39,506 nucleotides of DNA from Actinomycetes bacterium (GCA_025463905.1 JAODBJ010000208.1:1-39506), one strand, 5' to 3'; shown: positions 1 to 8,028, numbered from the stretch's first letter. Notes: generated by a model from the sequence alone, not told the origin. A program made the numbers and translations.

Positions 1-303
1 GGTGCGCTGCAGCCGGCGAGGGCTGAAGTCGGCGATGGCGAGCGTCGGCAGTCCGACGTGACGGAACAGCAGCTGATGCGCACTGGCGGTGCCGTAGTCG
101 AACAGCACGACGAAAACCTCGCCGCTGCGCATGTGCTCAACCACTCCGGCGCCGAAGTCGCCGCGCCCTTCGGGCAGGGCAAAGTTGGCGAGGTGCACCA
201 CCGGGCGCGCCTGCTCGCCGAACGCGACGGCGGTCCGTCGCAGAATGCGCGCCTCCCAACCCGGAGGCACTTCGACCGACAACCCGTGGGCCGACAGCCG
301 CAT
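1..303 (-). CDS. Conserved hypothetical protein, 3' end cut by window edge
   Basis: An open frame of 101 codons runs off the left edge. It begins MRLSAHGLSVEVPPGW and continues with a mixed alpha/beta composition, without signal peptide or membrane segment. Its ATG overlaps the stop of the upstream membrane-protein gene in an ATGA arrangement, so the two are almost certainly translationally coupled and this gene is the next member of the redox-membrane operon. From memory, proteins with the same start (a short 'VxxPPGW' opening) accompany MauE/thioredoxin-like sets in other actinobacteria, but I know of no assigned function. The frame has no stop over its visible length and its codon usage is as GC-rich at third positions as its neighbours. 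The C-terminus cannot be seen. Confidence 0.7.
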   Translation of the reverse strand, partial: MRLSAHGLSVEVPPGWEARILRRTAVAFGEQARPVVHLANFALPEGRGDFGAGVVEHMRSGEVFVVLFDYGTASAHQLLFRHVGLPTLAIADFSPRRLQRT

Positions 304-923
304 CACGCCGCCGCCGAATGCACGAGCGCGACGAGCGCCAAGACCAACGCGGCCGACTGGCTCACAACGACAAGCGACCGCGCCCGCGGGAACGCCTCGT
401 CGACGCGGCTCAGAAGCGCGCGCAACGCGCCGGGGTCGTGCGCGTGGCGTGTCAGGAGGATCGGCAGCGCGCGTGCGGCTCCGAACGTCGCGCCGATCAA
501 GCAACCAGCCGCGATCGAGCCCGACAGCGTGCAACACGCGAACGCGACGTAGGTGATCGACGACGGCACGATCGTGGTGAACGCGGCGCCGAGTTGGGCA
601 CCGAACCCCGCGCCGTAGACCCAACCTCGGTAGGTCGTCAGCCAGTTCTCGTTGACCTGCCGGGCCGGCCCGGGTACGCGCACGCCACCGACGCGCGCGT
701 CGAACACGAGACCGGCTACGGCGAAGCAGGCGAGTAGCGCGAGCGCGACGGGGTGATGGGAGAGCGTGGTCTTCGCGACGAGTGCGCCGAGCGCTCCCAG
801 CGAGCCGAGTGCGGCGCCGAGCGCCGTGCCTGCGAGCGTTGACGCGACGATGAACGCCGTCGCTGTCAATGCCCATCGTTGTGCCCGTGCCCGTTCGCCG
901 AACGGGCTGATGCTCGCAAGCAT
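303..923 (-). CDS. Polytopic membrane protein of the redox-membrane operon
   Basis: This 206-residue protein is dominated by hydrophobic stretches separated by short loops, with about five membrane segments (near residues 18-40, 45-68, 95-115, 120-145 and 185-204). I recognise no catalytic motif. A GAGG ribosome site lies upstream of the ATG, and the TGA overlaps the next ATG by four bases. It follows a MauE-like and a thioredoxin-like gene on the same strand. That context suggests a part in an envelope thiol/disulfide relay, by analogy with CcdA/MauE partners, but there is no CxxC pair in the membrane segments, so direct electron transfer is not supported. I call it a hypothetical membrane protein and place its role only by association. 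Confidence 0.7.
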   Translation of the reverse strand: MLASISPFGERARAQRWALTATAFIVASTLAGTALGAALGSLGALGALVAKTTLSHHPVALALLACFAVAGLVFDARVGGVRVPGPARQVNENWLTTYRGWVYGAGFGAQLGAAFTTIVPSSITYVAFACCTLSGSIAAGCLIGATFGAARALPILLTRHAHDPGALRALLSRVDEAFPRARSLVVVSQSAALVLALVALVHSAAA

Positions 924-932
924 CGATTCGCC

Positions 933-998
933 TCAAGGCGACCAGGAGCTTCGTAACCCGGCCGCGAGTGCGAGCGCGACTCCCACCACGACGATCAC
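933..998 (-). CDS. Possible 21-residue membrane peptide
   Basis: A GTG codon overlaps the stop of the thioredoxin-like gene (GTGA), opening a 21-codon frame that ends ten bases before the next ATG. The product would be almost entirely hydrophobic (M-IVVVGVALALAAGL-RSSWSP), that is, a single membrane helix with a short charged tail. It fills exactly the gap between two genes that are otherwise tightly packed, which favours a real coupled small gene. Against it: the length is tiny and the frame could be chance. Confidence 0.35.
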   Translation of the reverse strand: MIVVVGVALALAAGLRSSWSP

Positions 999-1705
999 CG
1001 GGTCTCCCCACTGCGCGTACCGGCGGCGGGGTAGAGGCTCCGATCGCCGGGACCGATCCCGGCCGCGAGCAACTCGTGGTCGATGCGCGTTTCGTTGGTG
1101 GCGTCGCGTGGTTCTGTGTCGCGCGCCGCTTGCAGCAGTAACCCGAGTACTTGCGGCCACGACACGCCCGTTCCTTCACCGATCACTCGCGCGCTGCGGC
1201 CGTCGACCAGCACGAAGTACGGCGATCCCGGGACGTTGTAGTCGTGCCACGCGTCGCTCGACTGCACCACGGTGACTCCGTCCGGCACAACGGCACTGAG
1301 CGCCGAGCCGCTCTCCGCTTCCGTGCCCTTGGCCACCACAACGACGCGCACATCGGCCGGCAACCCAAGTTCGGCCGGCGCGGCGAACGCGTCCCAGAAC
1401 GCGTGGCAGGTGGAGCACCCACTCGACAAGAAGGCGAGCAGCGTTCGGTGCGCGACGGCACCCACTCGCACGGCGACGAGGTCGTCGACCAGGCCCGCGC
1501 CGACGATGTCGGCCGCGGCCGCGAAGTCGGCGGGAGGCGTCGTCAGGTGCACGGGGGCAGCCACGGGTGCCGCGCCGTCGGGATCGAGCCCGGCGCCGAG
1601 TTCGTGCAGGCGGCGCAGGATCGTGGCATGGCTGCGCAAGAGCCCGGCGACGAGGAGCGTGAGCATCGCGAGCACGACGGTTTCGATCGCGATCAATGCG
1701 GCCAT
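995..1705 (-). CDS. Membrane-anchored thioredoxin-like protein (MauD/TlpA type)
   Basis: The 236-residue product starts with one membrane helix (residues 3-22), then a linker rich in Ala/Pro and a thioredoxin-fold domain from about residue 75. The redox pair is C97-S-T-C100 in the context FLSSGCSTCHAFW, at the usual beta-strand/helix junction. Further on, VPGSPYFVLVD carries the cis-proline of the fold. The anchor and domain order match MauD/TlpA/ResA-like proteins that act outside the membrane. I chose the ATG at 1705 because GAGGAG lies at the right distance, and the longer upstream frame is only the antisense-like extension of the MauE gene. It overlaps the MauE stop by 13 bases and is followed by the GTGA small frame. 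Substrate unknown; a reductase or oxidase role is inferred from the CxxC only. Confidence 0.8.
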   Translation of the reverse strand: MAALIAIETVVLAMLTLLVAGLLRSHATILRRLHELGAGLDPDGAAPVAAPVHLTTPPADFAAAADIVGAGLVDDLVAVRVGAVAHRTLLAFLSSGCSTCHAFWDAFAAPAELGLPADVRVVVVAKGTEAESGSALSAVVPDGVTVVQSSDAWHDYNVPGSPYFVLVDGRSARVIGEGTGVSWPQVLGLLLQAARDTEPRDATNETRIDHELLAAGIGPGDRSLYPAAGTRSGETR

Positions 1706-2217
1706 GACGGCTCCTCGTTCGAAGCGCCGAGAAACAGCGTGGCCCCTGCCGCGCAACACGCCACCAGCGTGAGGAGGGGAACGCCGCCGAACGGCTGATG
1801 GACCAAGACAGTGCGCGCGCCGCTTCCACCCGTGAGCGCGTAGAGCGCGGCAATGGCCGCCGCGCTTGCGGCGCATACGAGGTGCGCGAACGAGACCCGC
1901 GTCGAGCGATCGCCCAGACAACCGCAGGCGGCGTCGGGCGCGGTTCGACGGAGCAGCAGCGCGAAGAGTGCGAACGCGGCGTAGGTGGCCGCGACGATCA
2001 TCGCGGCGCCACCGCCGACGACCGCGGCGCCGAGGCCGAGCGCGATCTCGTAGAGGCCGATGAGCCGCGCCACGCCGTCGGGGACAGGGCGGTGGAACGC
2101 ACCCGACATGGCCGCGCTCGTCGGTCGTGGTTGACGGAGCTTCGCCAGTCCCGTGAGGCAGAGCAGCGCGCAGGCGGAAAGGAATGGTCCGCTCGCGATC
2201 GCTGCGATGGGCTTCAT
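1693..2217 (-). CDS. MauE/DoxX-like redox-associated membrane protein
   Basis: This 174-residue protein has four membrane segments (about 8-25, 50-70, 72-90 and 105-128) plus a weaker C-terminal one. Between the third and fourth lies a C98-G-C100 motif followed by LGDRS, typical of the MauE branch of the DoxX-like family. In methylamine-utilisation clusters MauE works with a thioredoxin-like MauD to mature a periplasmic enzyme. No mauA/mauB-like gene is visible here, so this is a MauE-type thiol-relay component rather than evidence for methylamine use. It lies 13 bases after the P450 stop and overlaps the thioredoxin-like gene, so transcription with both is expected. Confidence 0.8.
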   Translation of the reverse strand: MKPIAAIASGPFLSACALLCLTGLAKLRQPRPTSAAMSGAFHRPVPDGVARLIGLYEIALGLGAAVVGGGAAMIVAATYAAFALFALLLRRTAPDAACGCLGDRSTRVSFAHLVCAASAAAIAALYALTGGSGARTVLVHQPFGGVPLLTLVACCAAGATLFLGASNEEPSWPH

Positions 2218-2230
2218 GTGAGGCGGATTT

Positions 2231-3523
2231 CTATCCGCCCCGGACCTCGGTCCATTCGCAGGGCAATCGCTTGATGCCGTGGATGAAGTTCGACTGCAAC
2301 ATTGCCGGGTCGCCGCTGGCGTGGATGTCGGGGAGACGGCGGAACAGCTCGTCGAACATCACTTTGATCTCGCGCCGCGCGAGGTTGGCGCCGAGGCAGA
2401 AGTGCGGGCCGCCGGCGCCGAAGCCGACGTGCTCATTGGGTTTGCGGGTCACGTCGAACCGGAACGGGTCCTCGAACTGGCGCTCGTCACGATTGGCCGA
2501 GTTGTAGAAGAGGACGACCTTCTCGCCCGCCTTGATCTCCTGCTCGCCGACCATCACGTCGCGCGTCGCGGTACGGCGGAAGTGGATGACCGGCGTGGCC
2601 CACCGCACGATCTCTTCGACCGCGGTGGGCGCGACGCCCTCGAAGTCGTTCATCCAGATGCCGCGCTGCTCTGGGTTTTGCGTGAGCGCAAGCAAGCCGT
2701 GGCTGATCGCATTGCGCGTCGTCTCGTTGCCGGCGACGACGAGCAGCAGGAAAAACGAACCGAGCTCGCTGGTGGTGAGTTGGTGCCGCTCGCCGTTCTC
2801 GTCTTCGACTTCGGCGTGCATGAGCGCGCTTGTGATGTCGTCGCGCGGTTCCTGGAGCCGGTCTTCGCCGAGCGCGAGGCCGTACTGGAAGAGCTCCATT
2901 CCCGCGGCCATGAGCTGTTCGAGCGTCTGTACGTACTCGGGGTCGCCCACGCCGAGGATCATGTTGGTGAGTTCGAAGAGCCGTTTCGTGTCGGCGCGGG
3001 GGATGCCCATCATGTCGCAGATGATCTGCAACGGCAGCGCCGCGGCGATGTCTTGCACGAAGTCACACTGGCCGCGCTCCGCGACCCCGTCGACGATTTC
3101 GCGAGCTTGCTCGCGCACCGACTCCTCGATCTTCGCAACCTGGCGCGGCGTGAAGCCCCGGTTCACGATCAGCCGCAACCGCGTATGCCGAGGGGCGTCG
3201 AGATTGATCATCGATCCCAGCCACTCCGCGATCTCGGCCGGGATGTCGCCGATGTTCGTGCCGGGAGCGGAATGGAATGTGTCGGCGTCGCGGCTCGCCT
3301 GTATGACGTCATCGAAGCGCGTCAGCGCCCAGAACCCGGGGCCTTGGGGAAACGTCAGCTCCGGTGGCGGCACCGGCTCCGCGTGGAACGAGACGGGCGC
3401 CTCGGCTCGCAACTTCGCGAAGATGCCTTCGCGGTCGGGTCGGAGCCACAGTTCAAGTTCACCGAGACGGATCTCGTCGAGCGAGAGTTCCGTCGTCGGT
3501 ATCGGCGTGGTCGCTGTCGTCAC
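2231..3523 (-). CDS. Cytochrome P450, CYP124/125/142-like
   Basis: Full-length 430-residue P450 without membrane anchor, as usual for soluble bacterial class I enzymes. The I-helix oxygen-activation motif AGNETTR is at 264-270, the K-helix ExxR at E304-R307, and the haem loop FGAGGPHFCLG has its cysteine ligand at 376. The AGNETTRN I-helix and the closing NFIHGIKRLP segment resemble the actinobacterial CYP124/125/142 group, which hydroxylate methyl-branched lipids or the sterol side-chain terminus. The neighbouring beta-oxidation genes agree with that. The start is GTG after a GGGGGG ribosome site. No ferredoxin or ferredoxin reductase gene is adjacent, so electrons must come from elsewhere. 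The exact substrate (sterol, bile-acid-like or branched alkane) cannot be read from the sequence. Confidence 0.93.
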   Translation of the reverse strand: MTTATTPIPTTELSLDEIRLGELELWLRPDREGIFAKLRAEAPVSFHAEPVPPPELTFPQGPGFWALTRFDDVIQASRDADTFHSAPGTNIGDIPAEIAEWLGSMINLDAPRHTRLRLIVNRGFTPRQVAKIEESVREQAREIVDGVAERGQCDFVQDIAAALPLQIICDMMGIPRADTKRLFELTNMILGVGDPEYVQTLEQLMAAGMELFQYGLALGEDRLQEPRDDITSALMHAEVEDENGERHQLTTSELGSFFLLLVVAGNETTRNAISHGLLALTQNPEQRGIWMNDFEGVAPTAVEEIVRWATPVIHFRRTATRDVMVGEQEIKAGEKVVLFYNSANRDERQFEDPFRFDVTRKPNEHVGFGAGGPHFCLGANLARREIKVMFDELFRRLPDIHASGDPAMLQSNFIHGIKRLPCEWTEVRGG

Positions 3524-3576
3524 GTCAACCCCCCGGCTCGATGCGTCGCGACGCTACTCCCGCCACAGCCGGCCGG

Positions 3577-4494
3577 TTAGGGCTCGAGTTCGGGCATGAA
3601 CGGCGGCACGCCGCGGTCGGACTTCGCGAACAAGCTGCTTGCGGCCGCGTTGATGGAGTCGATCGTCCACGGCTTGTCGTCGGACGCCTCGGTGACCGGT
3701 CGCCAACCGCGCAGCAGTTGGACCTGGCCGCCGGTGACCTTTACGACCTGACCGGTCACGCCCTCCGACAGATCGGACGCGAGCCACGCGACGACCGCGG
3801 AGATGTTCTCCGGCGCGAAGCGGTCGAACTCGCCTTCCTTCGCGTTCATGAAGTCGCCCGCGACCGCTTCGGTGAGGCGGGTGCGCGCAACCGGCGCGAT
3901 CGCGTTCACGCGCACGCCACTGCGTTCTAGTTCACGCGCCATGACGACGGTGAGCGACGCGATACCCGCTTTGGCGGCGGCGTAGTTCGCCTGACCGGCG
4001 TTGCCGTAGAGCCCCGATTCGGACGCGGTGTTCACGATCTTGGCGTTCACGGGCGCCCCGGTCTCTTTCGACTTTGCCCGCCAGTACGACGCGGCGAACC
4101 GGGAGGGCGCGAAGTGGCCCTTCAGGTGGACGTCGACGACGGCGTCCCACTCCGCCTCGTCCATGTTGAAGCTCATCTTGTCGCGCAGAATGCCCGCGTT
4201 GTTGATGAGCACGTCGAGACCGCCGAACGTGTCGACCGCCTGGCGCACCAACGCTTCCGCGCCGGCCCACGACGACACGCTGTCGTGGTTGGCGATCGCC
4301 CGCCCACCCTTGGTCGTGATTTCGTCGGCTACTTGCTGCGCGGGCGTGGCGTCGGCACCTTCGCCGCCACTGCTGCCGCCGAGGTCGTTGACCACGACCG
4401 CCGCGCCTTCTGATGCGAGCAACAACGCGTGCGCGCGACCGATGCCGCGCCCGGCGCCCGTAACGATCGCGACTTTCCCGTCGAACCGGCTCAC
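3577..4494 (-). CDS. MFE2/17-beta-HSD4-type short-chain dehydrogenase (Hsd4A-like)
   Basis: A 305-residue NAD-dependent SDR. The nucleotide loop GAGRGIG is at 13-19, D37 in VVVND favours NAD over NADP, the NNAG motif is at 98-101, and the catalytic set includes S158/S160, Y171 and K175 (YAAAK). The insert between beta-2 and alpha-3 (LGGSSGGEGAD) and the long C-terminal extension are typical of the (3R)-hydroxyacyl-CoA dehydrogenase domain of peroxisomal MFE-2. They are also typical of the mycobacterial Hsd4A class, which oxidises 17-hydroxysteroids and side-chain hydroxyacyl-CoA. It therefore fits the third step of a beta-oxidation cycle. The start is GTG six bases after AAGGAG. It follows the crotonase gene after 112 bases and may have its own promoter there. 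Confidence 0.88.
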   Translation of the reverse strand: MSRFDGKVAIVTGAGRGIGRAHALLLASEGAAVVVNDLGGSSGGEGADATPAQQVADEITTKGGRAIANHDSVSSWAGAEALVRQAVDTFGGLDVLINNAGILRDKMSFNMDEAEWDAVVDVHLKGHFAPSRFAASYWRAKSKETGAPVNAKIVNTASESGLYGNAGQANYAAAKAGIASLTVVMARELERSGVRVNAIAPVARTRLTEAVAGDFMNAKEGEFDRFAPENISAVVAWLASDLSEGVTGQVVKVTGGQVQLLRGWRPVTEASDDKPWTIDSINAAASSLFAKSDRGVPPFMPELEP

Positions 4495-4508
4495 CGATCA
4501 CTCCTTGG

Positions 4509-4522
4509 TGACGTACGTGTCA
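4509..4522. promoter_or_regulatory. Candidate operator upstream of the SDR gene
   Basis: The 14 bases TGACGTACGTGTCA form an imperfect palindrome with TGAC/GTCA arms around a perfect ACGTACGT core. It lies 15 bases before the GTG of the SDR in the only sizeable gap (112 bases) of the left catabolic run. It also abuts the AAGGAG ribosome site, so it would act by blocking or by overlapping the leader. The size suits a TetR- or GntR-type dimer. It does not match the 8029-8054 element base for base. Confidence 0.3.
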
Positions 4523-4606
4523 GGGATCGGCATTGGAGCAGAGGAGATCGGCCGACGCCAAATGCAAGTCTCGAATCACCGCCGTACGCCGTTCCCCGCA
4601 CTGTCC

Positions 4607-5404
4607 TTACGCGCCGGTAAAACTAGCGTCGCGCTTCTCGCGAAACGCTGCCATTCCCTCAACGAGGTCAGGCGACGTTGTCGCAAGTGATTGGAAATGG
4701 CCTTCGAGCTCGAGCGAGTGGGCGAGGTCGGTTTCAAAAGACGCGTTGAGCAGCCGCTTCGAGAGACCGAACGATCGGGTCGGTCCGGCGGCGAGCCGCG
4801 TCGCGAGTGTGGCGGCTTCGGCCGCGAGTTCGTTCGAGTCTTCGACACAGCGGTACACGAGTCCGGTGGCGACCGCTTCTTCGCCGGTGATGCCCTCGCC
4901 GAGCATCACGATCGCCTTGGCGCGGGGAAGTCCGACGAGACGCGGCAACAAGTAGGCACCGCCCGCGTCGGCGACGAGACCCCAACGGTGAAACGACCAC
5001 AGAAAACGCGTGCCGGGATGCACGAGCACGAAGTCGCACGCGAGCGCGAGGTGTGCGCCCGGACCTACCGCGGTGCCGTTCACGGCCGCGATGGTCGGCT
5101 TGTCGAGCTCCCACAACTCGCGAATGAACGTCTGCACGCCGACCCGCAGCGCCTCACTCGTGAGCCGGGTCGAGAAATCCTCGCGACCCGCTTGCGCGAC
5201 CGTCGACGCGGAGAGGTCCATCCCTGCGCAAAACGCGTCGCCGGTGCCCGTGAGAAGTACCGCGCGCACCGCGGAGTCGGCGCGAAAGTCGCGCAACGCG
5301 TCGACAATCCCGTCGCGCATCTCGATCGTGAGCGCGTTCTTGGCTGCGGGGCGGTTCAGGGTGATGCTGCCGACGCCCTGGTCCTTCTCGATCAGGAGAT
5401 CCAT
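4607..5404 (-). CDS. Enoyl-CoA hydratase/isomerase (crotonase) family protein, PaaG-like active site
   Basis: A 265-residue crotonase. The oxyanion-hole segments are recognisable: FCAGMDLSAS near residue 60, and AVGPGAHLALACD around 105-120. The two glutamates of classical enoyl-CoA hydratase are absent: the GGGxE position reads GAH, and the second reads SFHRWG rather than QPE. Instead the protein has VADAGGAYLLPRLVG, whose Asp corresponds to the acid used in PaaG-type isomerases. An isomerase or ring-modifying reaction on an acyl-CoA is therefore more likely than plain hydration. It lies 12 bases after the thiolase stop and is probably co-transcribed with it. Confidence 0.88.
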   Translation of the reverse strand: MDLLIEKDQGVGSITLNRPAAKNALTIEMRDGIVDALRDFRADSAVRAVLLTGTGDAFCAGMDLSASTVAQAGREDFSTRLTSEALRVGVQTFIRELWELDKPTIAAVNGTAVGPGAHLALACDFVLVHPGTRFLWSFHRWGLVADAGGAYLLPRLVGLPRAKAIVMLGEGITGEEAVATGLVYRCVEDSNELAAEAATLATRLAAGPTRSFGLSKRLLNASFETDLAHSLELEGHFQSLATTSPDLVEGMAAFREKRDASFTGA

Positions 5405-5416
5405 GCGGCGCGCGCC

Positions 5417-6592
5417 TCAGTTCCGGTTGGTCAGGATGTTGACGACCGACACGCCGGAGCCGCGCCCGCCCGCGTTGTGCTGCAACGCGAAGCCGTTGCG
5501 CATGTCCACCTGACGGTCGCCGGCCTCGCCTCGCAACTGCCACCAGCACTCGGTGATCTGCGCGACGCCGGTAGCGCCGATCGGGTGGCCCTTCGCCAGC
5601 AGACCCCCCGACGTGTTCACCGGGAGGCGACCATCGAGCGCGGTTTCGCCGTCGAGCGTGGCGCGGCCACCCTCGCCCTTCGCCACGAAACCGAGGTCTT
5701 CGATGTCGAGGATCTCCGTGATCGTGAAACAGTCGTGGACTTCGGCGGAGTCGATCTGATCGGGCCCGATGCCGGCCATGTCGTACGCACGTCTCGCAGC
5801 CAGACGAGTTGCTTTGATTTCTGTGAACGATTCTTTCTCGTGCAGGTACGGGTGGTCGGTGGCGACGCCGAAGCCGGCGACGAACACGGGCTTGTCGGTG
5901 AACTCGGCCGCCCGTTCCGCGCTCACGAGGAGCACCGCGGCGGCGCCGTCGGTCTGCGGGCAGCAGTCGAGGAGATGCAAGGGATGGCACACGGGGGGCG
6001 ACGCGAGCACGTCTTCGATCGTGATCTCCTTGCGGAAGTGCGCGTAGGGGTCGAGCACACCGTTGTGGTGGTTCTTCACCGCGACCGCGGCGAGCATCTC
6101 GCGCGTCGTGCCGAACTCGTGCATGTGGCGCGTCGCGAACGGTGCAAACAATACGGGCGCCGTTTCGCCGCGCGTGAAAATCGGATGCCCGGCAGCGGCG
6201 CGTGACAGCAGGCCCTCTTCGGTCGACTTATCGCGCATCTTCTCGACGCCGATCACGAGCACGACGTCGTGTACGCCACTGGCAACCGCCATCGCGCCCA
6301 CCCGCACCGCGTCCGACCCCGACGGGCACGCGTTCTCGATGCGGGTGCAGGGGATCCCGTTGAGGCCGATCGCGACGGGAACGGTATTGCCGCCGATGCC
6401 TTCTTGGCCCCACAAGGTGCCGCGTTGGGTCGCGACGAATGCGGCTTCCACCTGCGTTGGCTCGAACCCCTTGTCGACGCTCGCCACCGCGGCGTCGAAC
6501 GCGCCCGCGGCCATCTGTTCGTAACTCTGGTCGAACAGCTCGCCCATTTTGATGAGCCCCGCGCCCACCACTGCGACCTTGTTCCAGCTCAT
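5417..6592 (-). CDS. SCP2-type thiolase-family protein (lipid-transfer thiolase, Ltp-like)
   Basis: A 391-residue thiolase-fold enzyme. The nucleophile loop is NACPSGSDAV with C89, the HDCFT motif starts at H286, and GHPIGATG has H336 as the general base. The overall sequence matches the SCP2/Ltp branch rather than FadA/PhaA thiolases. Members of this branch cleave 3-ketoacyl-CoA or, when paired with a DUF35 protein, act as retro-aldolases in steroid side-chain removal (for example Ltp2 with ChsH2-like partners). The immediate upstream gene here carries a DUF35 module and the two are separated by one base (TGACATG). A functional pair is the natural reading. The final Cys/Gly loop typical of biosynthetic thiolases reads HNAGGRGSG. 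Confidence 0.9.
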   Translation of the reverse strand: MSWNKVAVVGAGLIKMGELFDQSYEQMAAGAFDAAVASVDKGFEPTQVEAAFVATQRGTLWGQEGIGGNTVPVAIGLNGIPCTRIENACPSGSDAVRVGAMAVASGVHDVVLVIGVEKMRDKSTEEGLLSRAAAGHPIFTRGETAPVLFAPFATRHMHEFGTTREMLAAVAVKNHHNGVLDPYAHFRKEITIEDVLASPPVCHPLHLLDCCPQTDGAAAVLLVSAERAAEFTDKPVFVAGFGVATDHPYLHEKESFTEIKATRLAARRAYDMAGIGPDQIDSAEVHDCFTITEILDIEDLGFVAKGEGGRATLDGETALDGRLPVNTSGGLLAKGHPIGATGVAQITECWWQLRGEAGDRQVDMRNGFALQHNAGGRGSGVSVVNILTNRN

Positions 6593-6593
6593 G

Positions 6594-8000
6594 TCATGCC
6601 ACCTCTTCGGGGGTGCGCACCGTTCGTGCCTTGTAGCCGTACACGGGCACGCCGCGCTCGTACGAGTAGCGGCGCAATACGAGTGTGACCCGGCGGCCGA
6701 TTTCGACGTCGGCGCCGTCGCCGATCACTTGCAACATCACGCGCGCGCCGTCGTCGAGGTCGATGACCGCGATCGGCAGTGGCGCGACGAACGGTGCCGG
6801 CATCGTGTGGTTCACCACGTAGGTATGCACAGTGCCGTTGCGCGCGAGCGACACCGGTTCGAGTTTCGGGCCGCCGCAGGCGATGCACGTGGGGTGGATC
6901 GACGGCGGCGTGCTGATCGTGCCGCAGTCGACGCACCGGCCACCGAGGAGTTGGAGTATCTCGTGCGCGCCTCGCACGAACATCGCGCTCTCGGGCGGCA
7001 CTCCCATTGGAATCGTCTCGCCCGTCGGCACCAGTTGGCCGCGCGCTCGCAACACATCCATGTACGACACGGTTACGCCGTTGCCGAGCGCGTCGCCGAC
7101 GATCGCGGCGCCGGGTATCGGGGTTTCGACATCGATGGTGATGCCGGTTGTGCGGCCGCCTCCCGTGCCGACGATCGCGACGAGACCCGGGGCGTCGAGC
7201 GCGCTCAACGCACCCAGGAGTGCGCCGGCCGCGCCCGTGTCGCCGATCGCGTTGTACACGGAGGACGCCGTGTTCCCGCTTGCACCGACGACCTTCGCGA
7301 CCACCGCGCCGAGGCGGCCGTCGGGATCGGGGAGCGACCACGAGCGCACGTCGAACGAGGCGAGCGCGCCGGCCACTTCCGTCACCACCGGCAAGAACAC
7401 CTCTTCGCGGAACAGCCGGCCGTCGTAGAGGTCGCGAGTCTCGGTTTCGCCGTCGCCTCGGTAGCGGTCGAGAAAGGGGCGGCTGCGAGTGACGCGGGCA
7501 CCGAACGCCGCGGTACCGCCTTCCGCGCCGAGTACCAGGGCCGCCGCGCCGGCCCCCGTACGCGCTTCGGCCGTGGTGCCGAGCCCGGGGCGCAGCGCAT
7601 CGGACACGACGACGAGCGCGAGGCGCGCCGCGCCCGCCGAGACGGCGTCGGCCGCTCCGACCAGCGCTTCCATGCCGGCGTGCGGTGAACCAGCGTGCAG
7701 TGCGCCACCGGCATGCGGCGACAGGCCGAGCGCGGTCGCGAGCACCGCGTGGCTCGGGCCCTCCGCGAACGGCGGCCGGGTGGTGCCCCACCACAGTCCG
7801 TCGATGTCGGCAGGGTCGACACCGGCGGCATCGAGCGCCCGGGTGGCCGCATCCCAGCCCAAGGTCAACGGGTCTTCGTCGGGCGCGCAGACCCCGGCCT
7901 GGCCGCGGCCTCCGCCGCGTCCCCAGGCCGCGGCGACCTCGCTTGCCGGCAGCCGGAATGCGGGCGCGGCGGCGCCGACTCCCAACAGACGGGTGGCCAT
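6594..8000 (-). CDS. Thiolase-fold (KASIII/HMG-CoA-synthase-like) domain fused to a DUF35 OB-fold/zinc ribbon
   Basis: A 468-residue two-part protein. Residues 1-340 are a ketoacyl-synthase-III/HMG-CoA-synthase-like fold, with a GNTASSVYN motif at 242-250. Residues 350-468 are a DUF35 module: a zinc ribbon with C356, C359, C372 and C375, then an OB-fold ending YSYERGVPVYGYK. At the place of the catalytic cysteine the sequence is HAGSPHAGMEAL with S105, and the usual catalytic His loop (HQAN-like) reads SLPDPDGR. The synthase half therefore looks catalytically dead or changed, and the module more likely acts as scaffold and acyl-CoA-binding partner of the adjacent SCP2 thiolase. It is the first gene of the catabolic run, with the 9-bp inverted repeat 29 bases ahead of its ATG. 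Confidence 0.88.
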   Translation of the reverse strand: MATRLLGVGAAAPAFRLPASEVAAAWGRGGGRGQAGVCAPDEDPLTLGWDAATRALDAAGVDPADIDGLWWGTTRPPFAEGPSHAVLATALGLSPHAGGALHAGSPHAGMEALVGAADAVSAGAARLALVVVSDALRPGLGTTAEARTGAGAAALVLGAEGGTAAFGARVTRSRPFLDRYRGDGETETRDLYDGRLFREEVFLPVVTEVAGALASFDVRSWSLPDPDGRLGAVVAKVVGASGNTASSVYNAIGDTGAAGALLGALSALDAPGLVAIVGTGGGRTTGITIDVETPIPGAAIVGDALGNGVTVSYMDVLRARGQLVPTGETIPMGVPPESAMFVRGAHEILQLLGGRCVDCGTISTPPSIHPTCIACGGPKLEPVSLARNGTVHTYVVNHTMPAPFVAPLPIAVIDLDDGARVMLQVIGDGADVEIGRRVTLVLRRYSYERGVPVYGYKARTVRTPEEVA

Positions 8001-8028
8001 CAGCGTGCTCCCAGTGGGTCGGGGAAAA

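Noticed and set aside
1693-2217. Methylamine utilisation as the role of the MauE-like cluster
   Set aside because: No methylamine dehydrogenase subunit or amicyanin gene is present; only the thiol-relay type components are seen.
2279-3580. Long plus-strand frame antisense to the P450
   Set aside because: High-GC shadow frame: charge-rich, no domain, while the minus strand encodes all P450 motifs.
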